Origin: an uncultured Lachnospiraceae bacterium
GTDB taxonomy: Bacteria > Bacillota > Clostridia > Lachnospirales > Lachnospiraceae
Length of the DNA stretch: 5,781 bases
Assembly: GCA_937891165.1 (NCBI GenBank)
Contig: CALAEX010000183.1
Span: 1-5,781 of the forward strand
Direction: 5' to 3'
The position numbers were made by a program, and so were the translations under genes. The notes under the pieces were generated by a model. It was not told the origin of the DNA. It made no database searches and saw nothing but the letters and a program-made list of their open reading frames with translations. Shown here one piece after another: positions 5,719 to 5,781 of the stretch. How positions within the stretch are numbered: the first letter of the stretch is position 1; each line of letters starts with the position of its first letter.

Positions 5719-5781
5719 ATAAGAAAACCATTAAAAAACAAGAGACCTTACTCGCTTTATATTTTTCTATAAAACAAATAA
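5719..5781. other. Short AT-rich tail with no recognisable gene
   Basis: Sixty-three bases follow the diguanylate cyclase stop codon. I see no convincing intrinsic terminator for that gene and no start of another gene. A weak hairpin with a T-run on the minus strand (5733-5758) is discussed under rejected items. Confidence 0.5.

Noticed and set aside
5733..5758. Possible intrinsic terminator on the minus strand: AAAGCGAG, 8-base loop, CTTGTTTT followed by more T
   Set aside because: The stem needs two G-U pairs and uses the T-run itself. No minus-strand gene is visible to the right in this window, and on the plus strand the stem has mismatches.

Overview
This is an AT-rich window that looks like chromosomal DNA of a low-GC Gram-positive anaerobe, most likely a Clostridia member and perhaps a gut Lachnospiraceae. 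The reasons are strong AAGGAG/GGAGG-type ribosome binding sites, a Gram-positive lipoprotein signal with no sign of an outer membrane, a formate/nitrite-family channel, and a dCache-HAMP-GGDEF receptor of a clostridial style. The genus is inference; nothing in the sequence fixes it. I see no rRNA, tRNA, insertion sequence, CRISPR array or phage gene.

Layout, left to right. Positions 2-667 (minus) hold the N-terminal 222 codons of a membrane-anchored N-acetylmuramoyl-L-alanine amidase (Amidase_3), which runs off the left edge. Just upstream of it, 684-2444 (minus) encodes a DUF885-type zinc-peptidase-like lipoprotein; its stop codon overlaps the amidase ribosome binding site, so the two form a tight operon with products on the outer face of the membrane. 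Positions 2445-2644 are non-coding and contain a conspicuous 17-bp perfect inverted repeat with a third partial copy of its arm. Positions 2645-2947 (minus) encode a small Dabb (stress-responsive alpha/beta barrel) protein, and 2961-3803 (minus) a six-helix FNT-family anion channel; these two are 13 bp apart and form a second minus-strand operon. Positions 3804-4071 are a divergent promoter region with a good promoter for the FNT gene and several short direct repeats. Positions 4072-5718 (plus) encode a complete extracellular-sensor diguanylate cyclase. Positions 5719-5781 hold no recognisable gene.

How the genes may work together: the amidase and the DUF885 lipoprotein probably act together on cell-wall or peptide substrates outside the membrane. 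The FNT channel and Dabb protein are co-transcribed, but the channel's substrate and the Dabb protein's role cannot be read from sequence. The diguanylate cyclase would turn an extracellular ligand signal into cyclic-di-GMP; it is divergent from the FNT operon and shares only its promoter region. All genes belong to known families. I did not find a clear undescribed system; the least explained element is the inverted-repeat region at about 2512-2636.
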